The position numbers and the translations under genes are program-made. A DNA stretch of 64,000 nucleotides, from NCBI GenBank assembly GCA_013399305.1, contig VXAI01000019.1, forward strand, positions 3,346,152-3,410,151. Reading direction: 5' to 3'. The first letter of the stretch is position 1, and each line of letters opens with the position of its first letter. This DNA comes from Rostratula benghalensis (lineage: Eukaryota; Chordata; Aves; Charadriiformes; Rostratulidae). Below are positions 24,770-37,188 of this stretch, one piece after another. The notes below the pieces were generated by a model. That model was given only the letters and a program-made list of their open reading frames with translations. It was not told the origin of the DNA and ran no database searches.

Positions 24770-25688
24770 CTGTCTCTTTTTTTATGTTGTCTCTGAAAAG
24801 TAAAAAATAATAGCAGAAATATTTTTTTTTTCCAGAATGAGGTTTTGTAGAAATGACATCCTTTATTTGTCCAAGACATTGCCAGGACAGTTGCTCAGAG
24901 ATTCCTTTCAATATTAAATTACTAGTCTGGGGTTTTTGTCAAACTAGAGACAGAGCCACAGATTCTTTGGATTTGACAAAGCATGGAGGTTTTGATAGAG
25001 CAGGTAATTATGGATTCAGAAGCAAGTTAGAAAGTGAATGACAGAAGTAAGATCTTCTCAGAGGGAACTGTAAATCCCTCCCAGTTAAATACAATACATT
25101 CCAATTTAAATATATATTTAATGTACTCATGCTTAAGAGTGTGTTAAGGTGCTCACCACTTACAGATGTGCCTCAGGACTCATTAAATGTTTTTCTGAAG
25201 GTGGGTCCAGATGAACCCTATGCTGTGGAAAACCCCTTCAGGAACAGAGAATTCAGACCTACAAGCTCACCTGAAACACCAGCTGAAAAGCATTATCTTA
25301 TTAGAGCCAACTTCTTTTCTGAGTTATTTTCCTGGAGACAGAATTAAGTCAGTTTCATGTGGGATTCGTTGAAGATTTATTTGAAGGAGAGCTGGCTGAT
25401 AGTTTACCATTCTCCACATATTGACATTCCAATACCAAAAGGAGAGAAAATAAAGTTGCTAGGTGACAGCAGTATGTTTACTAGGACTCTGCACAAGCTG
25501 CAAACACTCTGCACAAAATTCTCTATTTTGTCTTCTACTTGTAATTGTTGTTTGCAGAAACATGCAAGATGAAAATGTAGAAAGTTCCATGGGATGCACC
25601 GTTCTTAATGAAGTTTAGTTCCAGGAGAATAAAATGGAGAATTAGAGATATTTCTAGAAAGGGAGGTAGGGATGTCAGAAAGCTGGTT

Positions 25689-25715
25689 AAGTGTGTTACC
25701 GTCAGTAACACACTT
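25689..25715. repeat. Perfect hairpin, 11-bp arms with GC content
   Basis: AAGTGTGTTAC and GTAACACACTT flank the 5-base loop CGTCA. The arms have mixed composition, so this is less likely to be chance than the AT-only palindromes. No poly-T follows and no gene adjoins it. Confidence 0.85.
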
Positions 25716-26544
25716 GGGGGAAGGTGTGACAGGAAAGTGATCAGCCAAGAGGTATGACTGTTTATGAAAAGAGACAGTTTAAGAGCCTCTTAGATAGAGA
25801 GAGAGTAAGATGGCTGTGTTGGAGTTATCTCGCTGAGAAACATGTGATGCTGGAGAACTGAATGGTTCCTTCAGAGGTAAGTGGTCCTAGAACTTATAAG
25901 GGCTCCTTTGAAATACTAACTATACTTACTACTTTGTCTGCAGAAAGCAAGCTTTTACACTGACTGGTTCAAATCATAAAGAATGTTTTCAAACGTTTTC
26001 CTTGAAAAAGAATATATATAGTTACTTTTGGGTCAGTCTACTTTTAGTTGTTAAAGGACAGAATGATCATTAACAATGGAATTGGTTCATAACTTAGATG
26101 TTAATTTGGAAGATTGGTTAGATTACCACCTAAAGAAAAGGTCAGTGGCACTAATACTCAGTGGTTACTGTGATTAATTAAAGAAAAATACATTCTAATC
26201 TTATCAAAGCCAGAGGAAGGTTCATCTTCGCTTTGTCTTGTGTCTTAGAGAGTGTCTAATGTTTTCCTGAAGGAAAAAAGGATAAAGTATGAAATGAAAG
26301 GAAAATGTCTGAAATGTACTTTGTGGAGTACTAGTCTTGTGCTGTTATGGAAATTTCTATGACTTTATTTACCTGCAAATGTAACAATTATCAAACGGAA
26401 AAGAAACAGAATGGAAGTAGTTACATATTCCTTTTAAGCAAGCATATAGAAGGCTAGACAGGACCAATTTACAGAAAAGAACACTGTTTGCCTTTTTTAT
26501 TGCTTGCAAAATGTCAGGAGAGTTACAAAGTAATAGCATTTACT

Positions 26545-26560
26545 AAAAAAAAAAAAAAAA
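26545..26560. repeat. Poly-A run (A16)
   Basis: Sixteen consecutive A, with no recognisable retroposed body upstream. Confidence 0.9.
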
Positions 26561-27396
26561 GAATAGGAAATAAAAGAAATGTATTGCCTCAGAAAAGGCC
26601 CAATTTAAAAGTCTTCACCTTTTCATCCTGATACGTGAGCCCTCTGTATGCTTTAGCTCCACAAAACTTGTTATATATTTATTTATTTAAGAGTGCTGGG
26701 ATATTTTGGAGCTTTTAAAATTTGTATGGCAAGGGTTTTAGGTTTTTTTTCTTTTTTTAAACTTGCTTTGAGATTTCATATCCATGGGAAGACATGCTTT
26801 GTCATGTGTACATTTGAGGTTGTTTTTCATGGAAATTTCTGCAACACTTAAATATTTTTTCCATGGTTCAGTGATCTTTTTGTTAGTTCTTTGACCAAAA
26901 GCTCATTTCTCTTTCAAACTTTCACAATTGTTTGTGAAATGGTGTAAACATTTTGACAGCCTGAAGACGAAAAAAAAATAGAGTGCAAAATTCTTATTCA
27001 AGACATCTTTGTTTGCTAGAAAAAAACTTTAATTTCACCTTTTAAAAGTTCCAACACATTCATTATTGCATTTTGCAAGCTGTGGGTTTTCGAAGAATTG
27101 GAGTGTCAATAGACTGCAAAATCCATTTCTCGTGATGGTGCCAGTAAATATTGAACATTCTTACCTGAAAAAGACACCACTTTCTGAGAATTACCTTACC
27201 TTTAACAGAAGGGTAGTTTATGTTTACTGAAAATAGAGGCTAAATCAAGTAATATGATATGTGCTGGAAAGGAAACAGCAAGAGTAATGTATTCATGTTC
27301 CTCTCAGGTCCACAAAATCTCATTCAAGGAATGAGCAAGCCTCTGGCTTAGATTTCTAAACCTCTTTTGAGCATTTCCCATCTCTAATATCCATAT

Positions 27397-28085
27397 TGGT
27401 TCAATGTCCGAGTAGTTCCCACCCCACCACTCAAGGAGAAGCAGGTCTGCAGATCCAGAGCTCTTCCTTTGACCGATGCTGCACACCTCCTTAGTCTAGA
27501 ACAAACATTCTTATGTTGCCTCCTTTTCCTATCCCCCGGTGTGTATGGCATCCTGAGCACAGAGGTGCTGGAGACTCCTGTTTCCCCAAACCCAACAAAA
27601 ACCTCTGATCTGCCTCGTGGCAGCAAGCAGCTGCAGCAGGCAAGGCTCCGAGCCAGGAGCTGCTGCCACACCTCACCTCCTTTGATCTCCTAGGCTTTCC
27701 ACCTTCTCCTCTACCAGACGTGGCTTGTTGGTAGGGCTCACAATCTGTCCGCCAGCTGCACCTGGCCCATCAAGGCAGCCTGGGGAGGAGATGCTCCTGC
27801 GCTACAGATGGCGAAGGGGTTTCTGCCAGCCGGGGCCTCCTGGTTGAGGAGCTGGGATGAGCCCGTTCCGTGGGCTGCCGCTTTGAACTCCCATCTCCTT
27901 GCTGCCTCCCACATCTGGAGCCTGAGGTGAAGGAAGATGAAAGCGGGCTGGGGAGTGCAGGGACTTGTGAGGCACGCTGGGAATGCTGGCAGCCTGCGAG
28001 GTGGGCTCACAACTTGGCCATTCCCCAACTGGGGCTGCTGAAGCTCAGGGCTGGAGGAGAGATTCCTTGAGCCCGTGCGTTGCAC
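27397..28085. other. Sharply GC-rich island of unknown nature
   Basis: About 690 bases with high G+C content and scattered CpGs, set in AT-rich DNA with fairly abrupt edges. Long frames occur on both strands: minus 27738-28085 (115 codons) and 27384-27671 (95 codons), and plus 27469-27693 (74 codons). None resembles a known domain. Several overlapping frames in GC-rich DNA are expected without selection. I cannot recognise a CR1 segment, LTR ends or target-site duplications. Possibilities are a CpG-island-like promoter or first exon, a lncRNA exon, an old retroelement piece or a conserved element. Confidence 0.35.
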
Positions 28086-29396
28086 ATTACCAGGGATGCG
28101 TTTGATGTGTGCTGGAGTGTTTGTACATAAACCAAAGGTTGTTAATAGGTGTTTGCATTTATTTATTAAAATCTGTTACCCTGACTATATTCAAAGATCA
28201 TGCCTGCAACGATTAGAGTAGTTTTCTGGGATACTGGTGATGCCCAAATGCTGTAAAACTCCAAAGCGTTTAGCACTTCCAAAACTTACTCGATAACTTA
28301 CCCACTGTACGTTCCCACTGACTTCTGCAAGCTTTGAATCAAGCCTTTAAAACATCAAAAGGAAGAAACAAAAGAAAAAAAAAAAGGAGGAAAATTTCCA
28401 ACAAAACCCGCTCTCCAATTCTGCTAGACTTTGTAGAAAATCTATTAAAAGAAAGGGCAAGTCGATGTGAAATGCACCACCTGGCCTGTTACGCTGAAGA
28501 CTTGACTGCTCTCCCCAGCTCAGGCAAGCCTATAAGCGTGAGCGTTGCCCTCATTGTGTTCAGCAAATCTCAAGCCCTTGCCAGACTGACTTTTTCTAAG
28601 TAAGGTTGATTTTTCTGAATGGAAACCTTCAGGCGCACATCATGCATTAGTATTAAGGCATAAATTATAACGAGTGCTTTTCTCTGACCTGTGAATTTTA
28701 TTGCCTCTATGGTTTGTGACATCATAATGTTCCCTGAATTTTAGTGTTAAAGGAGGGAGAGAAAACAGGTTTTGCAAATATGTTGTTGTGTAAATCTTAG
28801 TCTCCCTGGTCTTTTTAGAATAACAAACAGCTATACGTAATTAATTGTAATTTTGCTAGAAGTGACATTATCACCATACTCATAAATACCCACGAGGCAA
28901 GGAGTGTCCTGGAGGGAGATAACTTTCTTTCAATAGTGTGATAAAATGTTCTCATCACAGGCAGTATTTATTCCCCGTGTCTCTTGAGAGATGATTAAAC
29001 CAGGAGAAGTGCAAATAAGCAGACACAAAGCATCCCCACTATGCTTGTTTCATAGCCTTGCTTCTGTTTGTTTAAATCACAGTATATCAATACAGGATCT
29101 GAGAATGATTATTTTTCCTAGTTTTGCTTCGTTATTGTTTTTCTGTTGTTCTGTTGGAGCAAAATGACTGAAGAAATAACCAAAACCTTAATCTCCTTTA
29201 AAAACTCCTTCTACACAAAGCTACATCTTGCCACAATAAACTACGTGAAACCTCATGAATTATCACCCAGTTTCCTTTAGCCAGCTTTCATGCCTCTTTT
29301 TTTTTTGAGAGCACAAACAGAAAGGCAGGTTCATTGCATTTCCCTTTTCCTACAGGCTAATCCATCAGAAATTAAAATGAAATAATTACAGTGGAA
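28086..29396. other. Mixed-composition non-coding DNA, possible conserved element
   Basis: The stretch from about 28640 to 29060 has few long homopolymer runs and includes a GTAATTAATTGTAATT cluster, near 28838, that resembles overlapping homeodomain sites. An 89-codon plus-strand frame at 28334-28603 starts in a lysine/arginine-rich A-tract and has no recognisable domain. No gene is supported. Confidence 0.3.
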
Positions 29397-29494
29397 TATT
29401 TCATGTGTTATTTGCTTAGTTTGTTAAATAAAGAATAACAATAACTATTTCATATGTTATTTACTTAGCTTGTTAAATAAAGAATAGCAATTAT
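29397..29494. repeat. 49-bp imperfect tandem duplication (2 copies)
   Basis: Copies at 29397-29445 and 29446-29494 both begin TATTTCAT and share TTGTTAAATAAAGAATA. They differ at roughly six or seven positions, so the duplication is not recent. Confidence 0.88.
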
Positions 29495-32460
29495 AGTTAC
29501 AGTCAACTTATTTTTTTTAGATGAACAAAAGGCCTTTTTTAATTTATCGTTAGTCTTTCAGGAAGGCAGGTGACATTCCCTGCAACACTAACTTCAGCTC
29601 CTAATCCCTTTTTGGCAAGCCAAGGAGAATTCGAGTTTGAACAATTTTCACAGTTAGGCACTCTGCTAGGATGAAACACTGTGGATCGGTTTGCTTCAGC
29701 TAAATTGGTGAAAACTTCTCATTGCCAATTTTTCCTTTGGTTTTTGAAGTTGGCCTCTCAGCATAAATTTGATTCATACCACATAAAAATAAATCTGGTT
29801 TCTGCAAAGCAGAAAGCTTATCTGTGTTGTCATGGTATCAGTATTTCCATGTTCAGAGATAACTTAAGATCCTAAAATGAACTCCAGTGTCTTGCTTCTT
29901 TATTAAAAGACCTTGGGGTTTTGCCTTTTTTTTTTTAATGTAGACATCTATTTGCATTCATGATGTAAGAAATTCTTCAATATCTCTTTTTATGACATTG
30001 TTTAAAATGTCTATGATTACCATCAGCTAGTTGCTACAGGAAATATGATGTAAAGTTGTACAGAAGGAGTAAAATACCATGTTTCACTGGTCATGAAAAT
30101 GTGACACCGAAGATTCATTGAGCTTCAGTTCCAGAATGATTAAATGGATCTTCAAATGAAAGTAATGATAAGCTGTACCACTCTTTTACAGTATTTTAGA
30201 AACTGTAGTACTTAGTCACATGATGCTGAAATTTGAAATTTAACTTTAATTTCCTAAAGTTGGAAAGTAATTTGTATTTTGATGTACCATTTAGTATCTT
30301 TTATATTGTGTTTATAGCTAATGTTTCAGCTAATTTCTGGCTAACGGGGAAGCATTAGAAAACCATTGAAATATTAGTGAGCTATATAAACTGGAAAATG
30401 AAACAATAAGAGAAACAAAAATACCTTGCCCAGTAAAATTATCTATCAGAGGAAAAACTTTTGAGTTGAAAATAGTCAGGGTCACTTCAGATTAATTCTC
30501 CAAGGTTCCAATAATTTTTTTTTTGTCTAGATGTCTGTTTTGGGCTGCAAACTTAATATCAGAATTCTTTCACCATCACTAGTATCAGCAAATGATGAGG
30601 AGATAAAAATACATTTAGATGAAGGAAGACATCAAATGTGTACTTTAGAACTTCAATATAAAAATTTGTCTGGTTTACAATTGTGTTTACATTGAAGATC
30701 TTACCTTTTGTACCTCCTTCAGCACCATAGATTTGTCAAATTATAAATACTTTGGAATACAGTGATTAGATATGTTATGACTCATGATACCATTGAATTT
30801 AAACATTAAATTTAATCTTTTTTTTTTTTTTTTTAAACTTAAACCTTTGAGGAACCCACCAACAAACAAGGTAGTTGTGATGTGTTTTAAGTGCTGCCAC
30901 TTAAAAAGGAATTAAATTTCCTGTGCATAATTTGTGGAATATGAATAATCTTGTAAATACTTAATGGTAATTTAACTCCAGAATGAGCTAACATCTGCTC
31001 AGTTTTAGGTGAAAGAAAGTAATGTAGATGATTCATATTATTTTTCTTCTTCTTACTTATCTTTTTTTTTTTTCCCTAACGATGGGACTTTTTCATAACC
31101 AAGTCTTACTTTTCCCATAACTGCAGCATCACTTTCACTACTAGCACCTCTATTTGATAGGACAAATATTATAAATTTGTGTATCAGAATCTAATCTTTT
31201 CATTAGTGTTTGATTTCAAGACATCATTGATATTAACTACTGATAGCAGTGCAATTTTATTATGAAAACTCTCATCCAGGTGTCTGGAGATTAATAATTT
31301 AAAATCTATAATATTTCATTAAAAAAACCCCACAACTTTGTTATGAAAAGAAACAGCTAGCACTTCAAACTTCCAAGGTTTCTCATTGAAAATAAATGTT
31401 TTTAATACACTTACAGTTGTATTTGGTTTAGTATCTCTAGAAATGAAAGATATGTGCAGCAAAATTTAATTAAGAAAAGTCCTAACTCGTAATATACGTA
31501 GTTTCAGATGGATCACCACAATTTCATCATCAAATGACCTCTTGTCAGTGACTGGGAGATGGAAACTCTATAAACATAACTGGACTGAAAATAAGTCAGG
31601 AAAAGGATAAAGATTTTTTTATCATATGAGAGGACTCCCAAGTATGAAGAACCAAAATGTCCATAAAATGAAAAAGACATGAAAAAGAATGCCATAATCC
31701 TTACAATTAGAATAATTAGAAATGTACCCAGGCTATGAACTTTTATTCTTACAGAAGCTTGGCTTTAAGCCAAGGTTTCTAACCTAATAGGCAGGCTTCA
31801 AGGATAGTGGATTCTAGGTTTTGTTTCAGTCTTTTAATTTTGAATTACTTTTTGGAAGGATAAGTTTTCCATGTTTCCCTACAATATAAACTAAACCATA
31901 ATGAACTGTAGCATGTACTTTGAAGCTTCTCGTCAGGTGTTTTTATATCCCACAGATTTTAAATGTTAGTAGATGTACCACTAAAACAGGTATCTTTTCT
32001 ACTTCATTTTACAACTAACTAATAGCCTTGTAAGCAGACAGTCGACCTGTGCTCTGTATCTCCTCAGCTAGGTAACAGTGACACAAATCAATCTCATCTA
32101 TATGGGCAGATGACATATTCTATTTGCTCTTCTACAATTGCTCCTGCTCTTTCCTGGGAAATGTTGACAGGGTTTAGCTTTGATTTGTGAGGAACAAGAC
32201 AGTTTTTGAAATCACAGAACTTCCTACAAGATCAGGAGGCCAGTGGCTGTCCAGTGATATCCTAAATAGTCTTTCATCATCCCACATTCAAGTGTTAAAG
32301 GACCATGCCAGACCTCACAATTTTTCATTCCACTTTCAATCAAAACACATTCATAAAGGGACAGTATCAGAATCATTAAAGACGAAATAAAAATTTTGAA
32401 GCAAGTTTTTGAAAAGACAGTGGTAATGTAGTCATACGGAAAAATAAGGATAAATAATTA
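29495..32460. other. AT-rich non-coding DNA, no gene seen
   Basis: All frames are 64 codons or fewer. T17 lies at 30818-30834 and shorter T runs near 31061. No known repeat family is recognised. Confidence 0.7.
30818..30834. repeat. Poly-T run (T17)
   Basis: Seventeen consecutive T. No adjacent retroposon body is recognised on the minus strand. Confidence 0.9.
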
Positions 32461-32790
32461 CAGAATCACAGAAAGATGTTGGAAGGGGCCTCTGGAGATC
32501 ATGTAGTCCACCCCTCCTTGCCAGAGCAGATCCACCTAGAGCAGGTTGTGCAGGAACTTTTCCAGCTAGGTGTTGACTGTCTCCAGAGATGGAAACTCCA
32601 CCACTTCTCTGAGCAAGCTATTCCAGGGCTCTGCCACCTTCAAAGTAAAGAAGTTCCTCATGATGTTCAGATAGAACTTCCCATGTTCAAGTTTATGTCC
32701 GTTACTTCTTGTCCTGTCACAGGGCACCACTGAAAAAAGACTGTTCCCATCCTCTTGACACCCACTCTTTAAGTATTTATAGGCATTGCA
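32461..32790 (-). mobile_element. CR1 LINE 3'-end fragment (5'-truncated)
   Basis: It starts with CAGAATCACAGAAAGATG and GTTGGAAGGGGCCTCTGGAGATCATG, then the CCACCTAGAGCAGGTTGTGCAGGA segment. It continues through blocks that correspond to the ORF2 C-terminus in reverse (CTATTCCAGGGCTCTGCCACC) and ends near AAGTATTTATAGGCATTG. The ORF2 frame is interrupted, and the 85-codon plus-strand frame across it is antisense noise. Its tail type resembles the copy at 63.3 kb (AGAGCAGGT). Confidence 0.93.
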
Positions 32791-35639
32791 AGTTTTTAGG
32801 TGGGACTGACTCTATGTTGCAGTAAAATTATAATTTTTTTAATAAGAACTTTGTTCCAAAATACTCTTTCACATATTATTTTTTACGGGCCTATCTGATT
32901 TTTACACATTTTGGGGACCAGCTTTAGACATGGGAAAGCTCCCGATGTCCAGACACAATAGAACTTGCTTTGTGATAGGAGTTCACATAAAGGCTGGCCA
33001 CTCAACCCAGACCCAATGGGCACCAAGACCTAATGGGGAGGTTGCAAAAGGACACTCAGCATACAACAGACACAAGAGATATAATGGAAAAGATAGAATT
33101 CCAGTCATGTGAAGGTGGAAGTTCTTCCAGTTTGTGCTGTGACCATGTCAAACAAGATGGGATAATTCCATTTAAATAGGAAATAAGTACTTCATTGAAC
33201 AAATCCTGAAGGAGCTTTTTTCCAAAATGTTGCTTTTTTTTCCCTGTCTTCCCTTCTTTTGATTATTAGTCCTCTCTCTCAGACTGAAAGTCCTAACAGC
33301 TGCTTTGGTGGGCTTGAGTTAGACATCAACACCACACATGAAACTTTTTGCTCCTTGTACTGTCACAACCTTGCACAAATGGAAAGTTTTGAGCTTTCAT
33401 ATCTCCCCTCCTGTAAACCGTGGTTTTAGTTTTCAGGTATTTTTCAGGTTTTAGGGTGGAGTTTTTTTCACTGTACAACTGGTCTTAACTTTATAAAAAA
33501 GAATTCTCAAAATCGTTTTAGTACATTGCAAGTTCGCTTCAAAGTATATTCCCCCATATAAGTATATTAAAAATACAATACTTGATTGTGAAAACTTTCA
33601 TGCCAAGTTCCAGTCTGGAGTGAATTTTACAGCTAAGTTGTAAACCCCAGAAAATACAAGTTTATAATGGAAATGCTGACAGACTTCTAACTCTGCCCAC
33701 TGAACTGCGGCTGGAATGATTTTCTATGCTACATAAAGGCCATTTTAAAGTTTTCTATTTTCCCCCTATAAAGACAACAGGACTCATTTCAAAAGGTGGA
33801 ACGTTTGAATAAAAATAGAATTGTTCTTATAGTATCCTACCATGAATAAATTCACTTTATTCAGCTATTAATTTCATCCTCATAATCTTGTTACCCTTCT
33901 TTCTGAGCACTGTATTTTGCCTGATCAAACTGGCAACAGGCAAAACAAAATCTTTATTAATGGAACAGAATATCACAGATAATCAGGACTATCAATAGAT
34001 TTCCTAAGAGATAAACTTACTGTATGATTCCAAAGACAAATCAGTGTTCCTTTTGCAACTGATAAAATCATCTTGCAGAATTTTTCTTTTTTTTTTTTTT
34101 AATTTGAGTGTAGAGGCAAGCAGTTTTATATCGGAGTTAATGATGTATTTTGCCCTTTTTCTTAGAGAAAGGATCATACATAAAGAGTTGGAAAATCTGT
34201 GACAGTGAAAGCAATGACACTTCACCAACAGTAAGTTTAAGTCATTTTAAGAATATTCATTAAATTTCTGTTCTTTGGGGTTTTTTAATGCCTTCTTCAC
34301 AGCATAAAATATTTATAAGGGGCATGCAGAGGTTTAACATGCAAAGCCTGGAAATTTTCATTTTCACACTATTTCTGTTTATCTAAGAACCTACTTAATT
34401 CCTAAACTCCATAGATGGTTCCTCATTACAGGTTTTATCAATTTTAATTTTCTGGAGCATCGTATGTGCTACATAAACCAGCATTAGAGATAATAAATCA
34501 AACTAGAATACCCTGGAATGTAATTTTCCAAACCACTTATTAAAATCTGCTTTATGAAATATATAGGAGATATAATTTCTGTAGACTCAGATTGAAATTC
34601 TAAAAAGTAATTCTACCCTTTCCTGTTTACCCACAGATTAATCTTTACGTTTTCCCATGTGATGGTTATAAATGTTTTAGACTTTATAGAGTAGATGCGC
34701 ATTACGCCAATGCCTTTGATCAACATGAGAGTAAAATAATTTTACATGCATATAACTTGTTTATAAATATAAAATAGCAGCACCCTACATTTACCTTTGT
34801 GGAATTTCATCAGGTTCCTCTCTGTCCAACTCCCCGGCCTGATATGTGTTTTCTCAGTCAGATTAATAATTTTTTTAACACTAAATTTGATAGAAGCACA
34901 GATAGGCTGGTGCTACAGACTTTTTAAAATGTTTCCCTTCATTTCTTGACTTACTAAAAAGTCACTGCACCACAAAGATCCTATTCTATGAATATGACAT
35001 AAATAATAACATGGGATGGCAAGATGCGTGACATAAGTAATCTAAAAGTTTAGTAAATAATTTTGTGCTATATCTGTGATGTAAAATTTGTCTGGTTTTC
35101 CAAGCACACTTAATTCTCATAGGTTCTTTTATTTCATTGCAGTTTTGCTTCAGGATTAGGCTTGCTGTTTTTGCAAATTCTGCATTCCAAAGAGAAATAT
35201 TCTAAAGCATTCACTAAGAATTTTTAAGGGAAATTTTGAGTAACATACATACACTAAACAAGGAAAAAGAAAAAGTTAAAGGATTGTTCAGATACAAGCA
35301 ACTCTTGATCTGGGTTTCCTTTTTTTTTTTTTTAGTTCAAGAGTATTTTTTTTATATCCTTGTTCAGAACAAGATCCAGAAAACAGCAAGTGCGAGTGTT
35401 CTTCTTGTATAAATGTCAGTTTCAAATTTCATATTAGGCTAAAACCAGTGTCTTTTTTCTGCAAAAATACTACCCTGGGTAGCTCAAAATTTCTCATAAA
35501 TTTGGTAAGATCTTCATAATTATTGCTCAAATGCTGATTCAAGATACAAATTATACTGTAGTGTAGTTCTTAGCTCCAGAAGCTGCCCTTCTTACATTTT
35601 CTGTTAATATAGTAAGGTTAAACTAGGCATCAGTTGCTG
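32791..35639. other. AT-rich non-coding DNA, no gene seen
   Basis: Open frames are at most 74 codons and T-rich runs are frequent (T14 at 34087-34100 and 35320-35333). No feature is recognisable. Confidence 0.7.
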
Positions 35640-36060
35640 GGAATCATGTGATCCTCTAAGAACAGTAGAGAAAATGGCAACTTGCCAGGAAATGGAAAGC
35701 TCTGTTAATATTTCTTCAAGGATTTCCTCCATGACTGTGGGCAAACTTGTTTCCCAGTTCCTTGTGGAGTTCCCCTTTACAAAATACCAACCAGCGCGGC
35801 TTTTGGCACTGCTGATTTCAGGCTGCATGGGCACATCTGTGTGCGGTCAGACACAAATTGTCATGTTCTCTTATTGTGAGCCAGCCTCCTGCCTGAAACT
35901 TTAAGGACCTGTTGCTGAACTGCTGCTGGAGGAGGGTATCTTTGCGCAAGACCAATTCTTGGGGTTTGGGGACATATCCTGGCCTGTGCTTTAGAGAAAG
36001 AGGTCCAGGGTACGTCTGCTCTCATCTCACATCATAAAAACCTTTCAGGTCACAGAAGGT
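35640..36060. other. GC-balanced block with open frames on both strands, unrecognised
   Basis: Two largely overlapping 76-codon frames lie here: plus 35674-35904 and minus 35604-35834. Composition is less AT-rich than in the neighbours. Neither protein resembles a known domain and no splice or start context stands out. It may be conserved non-coding DNA. Confidence 0.2.
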
Positions 36061-37163
36061 GGGTTGGTCCTGTTCCTTTCTCTGAAAGACAATAGACGTA
36101 AATGCAGTTTAAACAGTCAAATTTACAAGGTAGGATTGTGATTACTTTGGCTGCCAATTTATTTTTATTGTTAATTTTTACCTTCTAAAGTTTCTGAGAC
36201 AAAAATAATTTTGGTGAACTTATTCTATCCATCATGGAAGTTTTCTCATCTTATTTAACACCTTATTAAACACATTCCAACCTCCCTCCCAAATTAGCAT
36301 AAATTTTATTCACTGTACCGGTAGCCATGGTTCAATTCCGTATTAAATATGCAGATGAAGTTACATAATTTTCTTTTTATATGGCACTTGGCTTTAAAGA
36401 ATGGTGGATTTTTTTATTGCACTCCAAATCAAGAAGAGAAAAGTATCAAGTAAATGAACTGGACTTATTCTGAGTATATGAGAAGCCCATTTATGGGGCC
36501 TGTGGCTCCTCTGCTTCCTTACTGTCCAGTGTATCAGTAACAAAAGAATTCTCATTGTTTTCAGTTTGCTTTACTTACTGTATTGGAGGACAGCCATGTT
36601 AATTGGATGTCATTAATAATTTTTCATTTTAAGTTCCTTTATTTTCCATGTAATAAGAAATGTAACTACTTATTGGTAACACTGCTTCCAATCATTCATG
36701 ATGATCTCTCAGAAGAAGCATTCTGGAACAAACCCAATGACACACTGTGTCTTGTAAGAAACTGAAGTTCAATTTTATTTAATAGTACCAGCTTATCATC
36801 ATCTTTTAGACTTCCACCAGAGAGCAATGATGAGTGCTTCTACTTCTCTTTGCATTCTTCATCTGACAACATGCAAGCTTTAGCATTGATTTGACCAGTG
36901 TTCACAGCTTAGAAATCAACCGTCTGTGAGCACTTTTGTTAAACCCACCCCTACAATCAAGCCTGAGACATCTCAGAAGACAGTGCAGCATTGCCATAAA
37001 ACCGTCATTTGCACTGCCATCATCACAGCCCTGCGCTGTGAAAGTCTTCCATAATGCATCGTGTTCAAATAGCTTGAGGGCTCTTCTAAATTGGTCTGGC
37101 TTATGGTAACAATAAAGTTGTAGAACTCTGGTCTTGCTGCCACAAACTTCTTCAACATACTTC

Positions 37164-37188
37164 TTTTTTTTTTTAAAAAAAAAAAAAA
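37164..37188. repeat. T11-A14 junction
   Basis: Eleven T pass directly into fourteen A, giving a perfect 22-bp palindromic core. It may be two abutting homopolymers or a slippage product. Confidence 0.9.

Larger units (their letters stand above)
23354..27396. other. AT-rich non-coding DNA with homopolymers and hairpins
   Basis: No gene is recognisable. Frames are at most 94 codons (23777-24061, plus) and of unknown type. Notable features listed separately are hairpins at 24040-24065 and 25689-25715, a G21 run at 24749-24769 and an A16 run at 26545-26560. Confidence 0.65.

Noticed and set aside
24675..24911. Proline-run protein on the minus strand
   Set aside because: The Pro run is only the translated G21 homopolymer.
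36973..37158. Minus-strand frame beside a T11-A14 tract, considered as a processed pseudogene
   Set aside because: No known parent protein is recognised, and the A/T tract lies at the 5' side of the frame on that strand rather than 3'.
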